This document shows, piece by piece, positions 4,832 through 6,849 of a DNA stretch of 6,849 nucleotides. Where the stretch lies: contig FR878193.1 of NCBI GenBank assembly GCA_000434335.1, positions 1-6,849 of the forward strand, read 5' to 3'. Every line of letters starts with the position of its first letter. The stretch's first letter is position 1. The translations under genes and the position numbers were made by a program. Under the pieces are notes generated by a model. It was not told the origin of the DNA. It saw nothing but the letters and a program-made list of their open reading frames with translations, and did not search any database. Source of the stretch: Clostridium sp. CAG:492 (GTDB lineage: Bacteria > Bacillota > Clostridia > TANB77 > CAG-508).

Positions 4832-6847
4832 ATGTCGAATAATAATATGAAATTTTTTGATGCATTGGTATCAAAAACTAAAGTTTATTTGGTGATAATT
4901 GCTATATTGCTTTTATTAATATGTATGCTAAAACCTATATGTATAATTCCGTCTATAATTATTTATGCAATAATTGTAGTATATACATTGTGGACAGATA
5001 ATAAGCGTAAAGCTGAATTATCTGAGCGTATTAAAGAGCTAAACTTTAATGTTGATAAAGTATCAAAAAGATCATTAATTAATTCACCATTTCCATTAAT
5101 AATGGCAGAAACAAATGGAAATATTATCTGGAAAAATGCAAAGTTTGTTCAAGAATTTAATAATTTTGATATAAATAAATATTTGGCGAGATTATTAAAA
5201 GAAATAAAACTTGAAATTGAGAATAACGAAAAAATTAAAGATAATAAAGTTATTACTAATATTGTTATTGAAAAAAGAAAATATAAAGTAATTGGTGAAT
5301 ATATTAAAACAAAATCAAATGACAAAAAAGAAGAAAAAAATTACATGGCTACATTATATTTTCTTGATGAAACAGAAAAAGAAAAATTGGCAGAAAAAAT
5401 AGAGTCTACTAAAGTATGCATTGGAGTTATTAAAATAGATAATTATGAAGAAACAATGCAAAGAATTGATGGAGAAGATCAAAGCCAAATTTTAGCTAAA
5501 ATTGAGAAAAATATATATGATTGGGCTAATGAATTTAAGGGAATTGTTGTTAAATCCGAAAGAGATACTTTTGTACTAGTGTGTGAAGAGCAAAATTTAA
5601 AAAAATTGGAAAGCGAAAAATTTAGTATACTAGATACAATAAAAGGAATTAATATTCCAGAAAAGGTTCAAGCTACTTTAAGTATATCAATGTCTAGTGA
5701 AGGAGAAAGTAATTATCAAAAATATAAAAATGCTAGAGCTGGTATAGACATAGCATTAGGCCGTGGAGGAGATCAGGCAGTAGTAAGAGAAAATGGAAAA
5801 TATGTATTTTTTGGTGGAAGAACTGAAGAGCTAGAAAAAAGAACAAGAGTTAAAGCAAGAACAGTTGCTGAAGCTCTTGAGGAAATTATGATTGATTCAG
5901 ATAATATTTTAATAATGGGTCATAGTAATAGTGATATTGACTGTATGGGGTCTGCACTTGGTATATATAGAATGGCAAAGTCATTACAAAAAGATGCGTT
6001 TATTGTTAATGAAACTACAGGTATGAGTCTTGATAAATTTATGGCTAATATTAAAGAGAATAAAGAATATGATGATGTGTTTATTGGCAAAGATGTAGCT
6101 TTAGAAAAAGTAAATTCAAATTCTTTAGTGATTGTTGTTGATACAAATAGAAGAACATATGTGGAAGTACCAGAATTATTAGAAAAAACAAGTAAAATAG
6201 TAGTTATAGATCATCATAGAATGAGTACTGAATATATTGAAAATCCTATATTATCTCTTCAAGAAGTATATGCATCTTCAGCAGCAGAGCTTGTTACAGA
6301 ACTTATTGTATATTCAAAAAATGATATTAAATTATCTACAACAGAAGTTGAGGCATTATATGCTGGAATTATGATGGATACAAAGAACTTTACGTTTAAA
6401 ACAGGTGTAAGAACATTTGACGCTGCAGCATATTTAAGAAGATGTGGTGTTGATATAATAAAAGTAAAGAAATGGTTCCAAAGTGATTTAGACACGTATA
6501 ATACAATTTCATCAATTGTTTCAAATGCAGAAGTTGTATATAATAGCATAGCTATTGCGACATATGATAAAAAAGATACAAATGCAAATATTATATGTGC
6601 AAAGGCTGCTGATACATTATTAACAATTAGTGATATAAGTGCATCTTTTGTAATTGGAAAGAGTGGAGAAAAAGTATTTATTAGTGGTCGTTCAATTGGT
6701 GATATAAATGTTCAGGTTATATTAGAAAAACTGGGTGGTGGAGGACATATAACACTAGCTGGTGCACAAATTGAAGGAATGAGTATGGAAGAAGTTAAAA
6801 GTGAATTAGTAAAAGTAATTCAAGAATATTTTATTGATAGTATATAA
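4832..6847 (+). CDS. gdpP: Cyclic-di-AMP phosphodiesterase GdpP (DHH/DHHA1)
   Basis: GdpP cleaves c-di-AMP to pApA at the inner face of the membrane, lowering a messenger that controls potassium and osmolyte transport, wall stress and beta-lactam tolerance. The 671 residues match the family's full length and order. Two membrane segments lie at about 17-33 and 36-54. A degenerate PAS domain follows at about 80-180 (PLIMAETNGNIIWKN at 88-102), then a degenerate GGDEF-like domain at about 190-310 in which GGDEF is absent (SERDTFVLV at 242-250). A diagnostic linker follows, LGRGGDQAVVRENGKYVFFGG at 309-329. The DHH domain shows GHSNSDIDCMGS (363-374; H364, D368, D370), VVDTNR (D437), DHHR (460-463) and MMDTKNF (D516). 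DHHA1 ends with the GGGGH motif (635-639). All metal ligands are present, so the enzyme should be active. AAAAGGAG (4817-4824) sits 7 bases before the ATG. In many Firmicutes rplI and dnaB come next; the window stops too soon to see. Confidence 0.96.
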   Translation: MSNNNMKFFDALVSKTKVYLVIIAILLLLICMLKPICIIPSIIIYAIIVVYTLWTDNKRKAELSERIKELNFNVDKVSKRSLINSPFPLIMAETNGNIIWKNAKFVQEFNNFDINKYLARLLKEIKLEIENNEKIKDNKVITNIVIEKRKYKVIGEYIKTKSNDKKEEKNYMATLYFLDETEKEKLAEKIESTKVCIGVIKIDNYEETMQRIDGEDQSQILAKIEKNIYDWANEFKGIVVKSERDTFVLVCEEQNLKKLESEKFSILDTIKGINIPEKVQATLSISMSSEGESNYQKYKNARAGIDIALGRGGDQAVVRENGKYVFFGGRTEELEKRTRVKARTVAEALEEIMIDSDNILIMGHSNSDIDCMGSALGIYRMAKSLQKDAFIVNETTGMSLDKFMANIKENKEYDDVFIGKDVALEKVNSNSLVIVVDTNRRTYVEVPELLEKTSKIVVIDHHRMSTEYIENPILSLQEVYASSAAELVTELIVYSKNDIKLSTTEVEALYAGIMMDTKNFTFKTGVRTFDAAAYLRRCGVDIIKVKKWFQSDLDTYNTISSIVSNAEVVYNSIAIATYDKKDTNANIICAKAADTLLTISDISASFVIGKSGEKVFISGRSIGDINVQVILEKLGGGGHITLAGAQIEGMSMEEVKSELVKVIQEYFIDSI

Positions 6848-6849
6848 AT

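Noticed and set aside
6259..6549. Minus-strand open frame inside gdpP
   Set aside because: It lies wholly opposite the conserved DHH domain of GdpP and has no recognisable motif or start signal.

Overview
The window is strongly AT-rich DNA with every convincing gene on the + strand. Ribosome binding sites are good, stops are TAA or TAG, and no internal TGA is used as tryptophan, so the standard bacterial code applies. A tatD gene followed by a YabE-type (DUF348-G5-3D) gene, together with acpS and a full-length GdpP, points to a low-GC Firmicute. Most likely this is a Clostridia-type chromosome, perhaps from an uncultured lineage; the genus cannot be told from the sequence.

Layout: (1) 3-878 is the 3' part of a WG-repeat protein gene whose start lies outside the window, closed by a strong hairpin terminator (888-920). 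(2) 921-1097 is a less AT-rich gap with no recognised gene. (3) 1098-1463 acpS and 1477-2256 tatD form a tight pair. (4) 2351-2379 is a perfect consensus sigma-A promoter that drives a membrane-anchored DUF348-G5-3D cell-wall protein (2417-3439), which ends at a second strong terminator (3472-3509). (5) 3577-3605 is a second sigma-A-like promoter ahead of an AI-2E family membrane transporter (3638-4786). After 45 bases comes gdpP (4832-6847), the c-di-AMP phosphodiesterase, whose stop falls two bases before the window ends.

The genes are mostly housekeeping. AcpS activates acyl carrier protein for lipid synthesis, TatD is a metal-dependent nuclease/hydrolase, the 3D protein probably remodels peptidoglycan, and GdpP lowers c-di-AMP, the messenger that links potassium/osmolyte transport to wall integrity. 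The AI-2E protein and GdpP are probably co-transcribed. I found no mobile element, CRISPR array, tRNA, rRNA or recognisable riboswitch, and no clear case for a new multi-gene system. The points most worth a second look are local: the start and promoter of the 3D gene, an altered 3D motif, an altered TatD motif, the unexplained gap before acpS, and the transporter-gdpP pairing.
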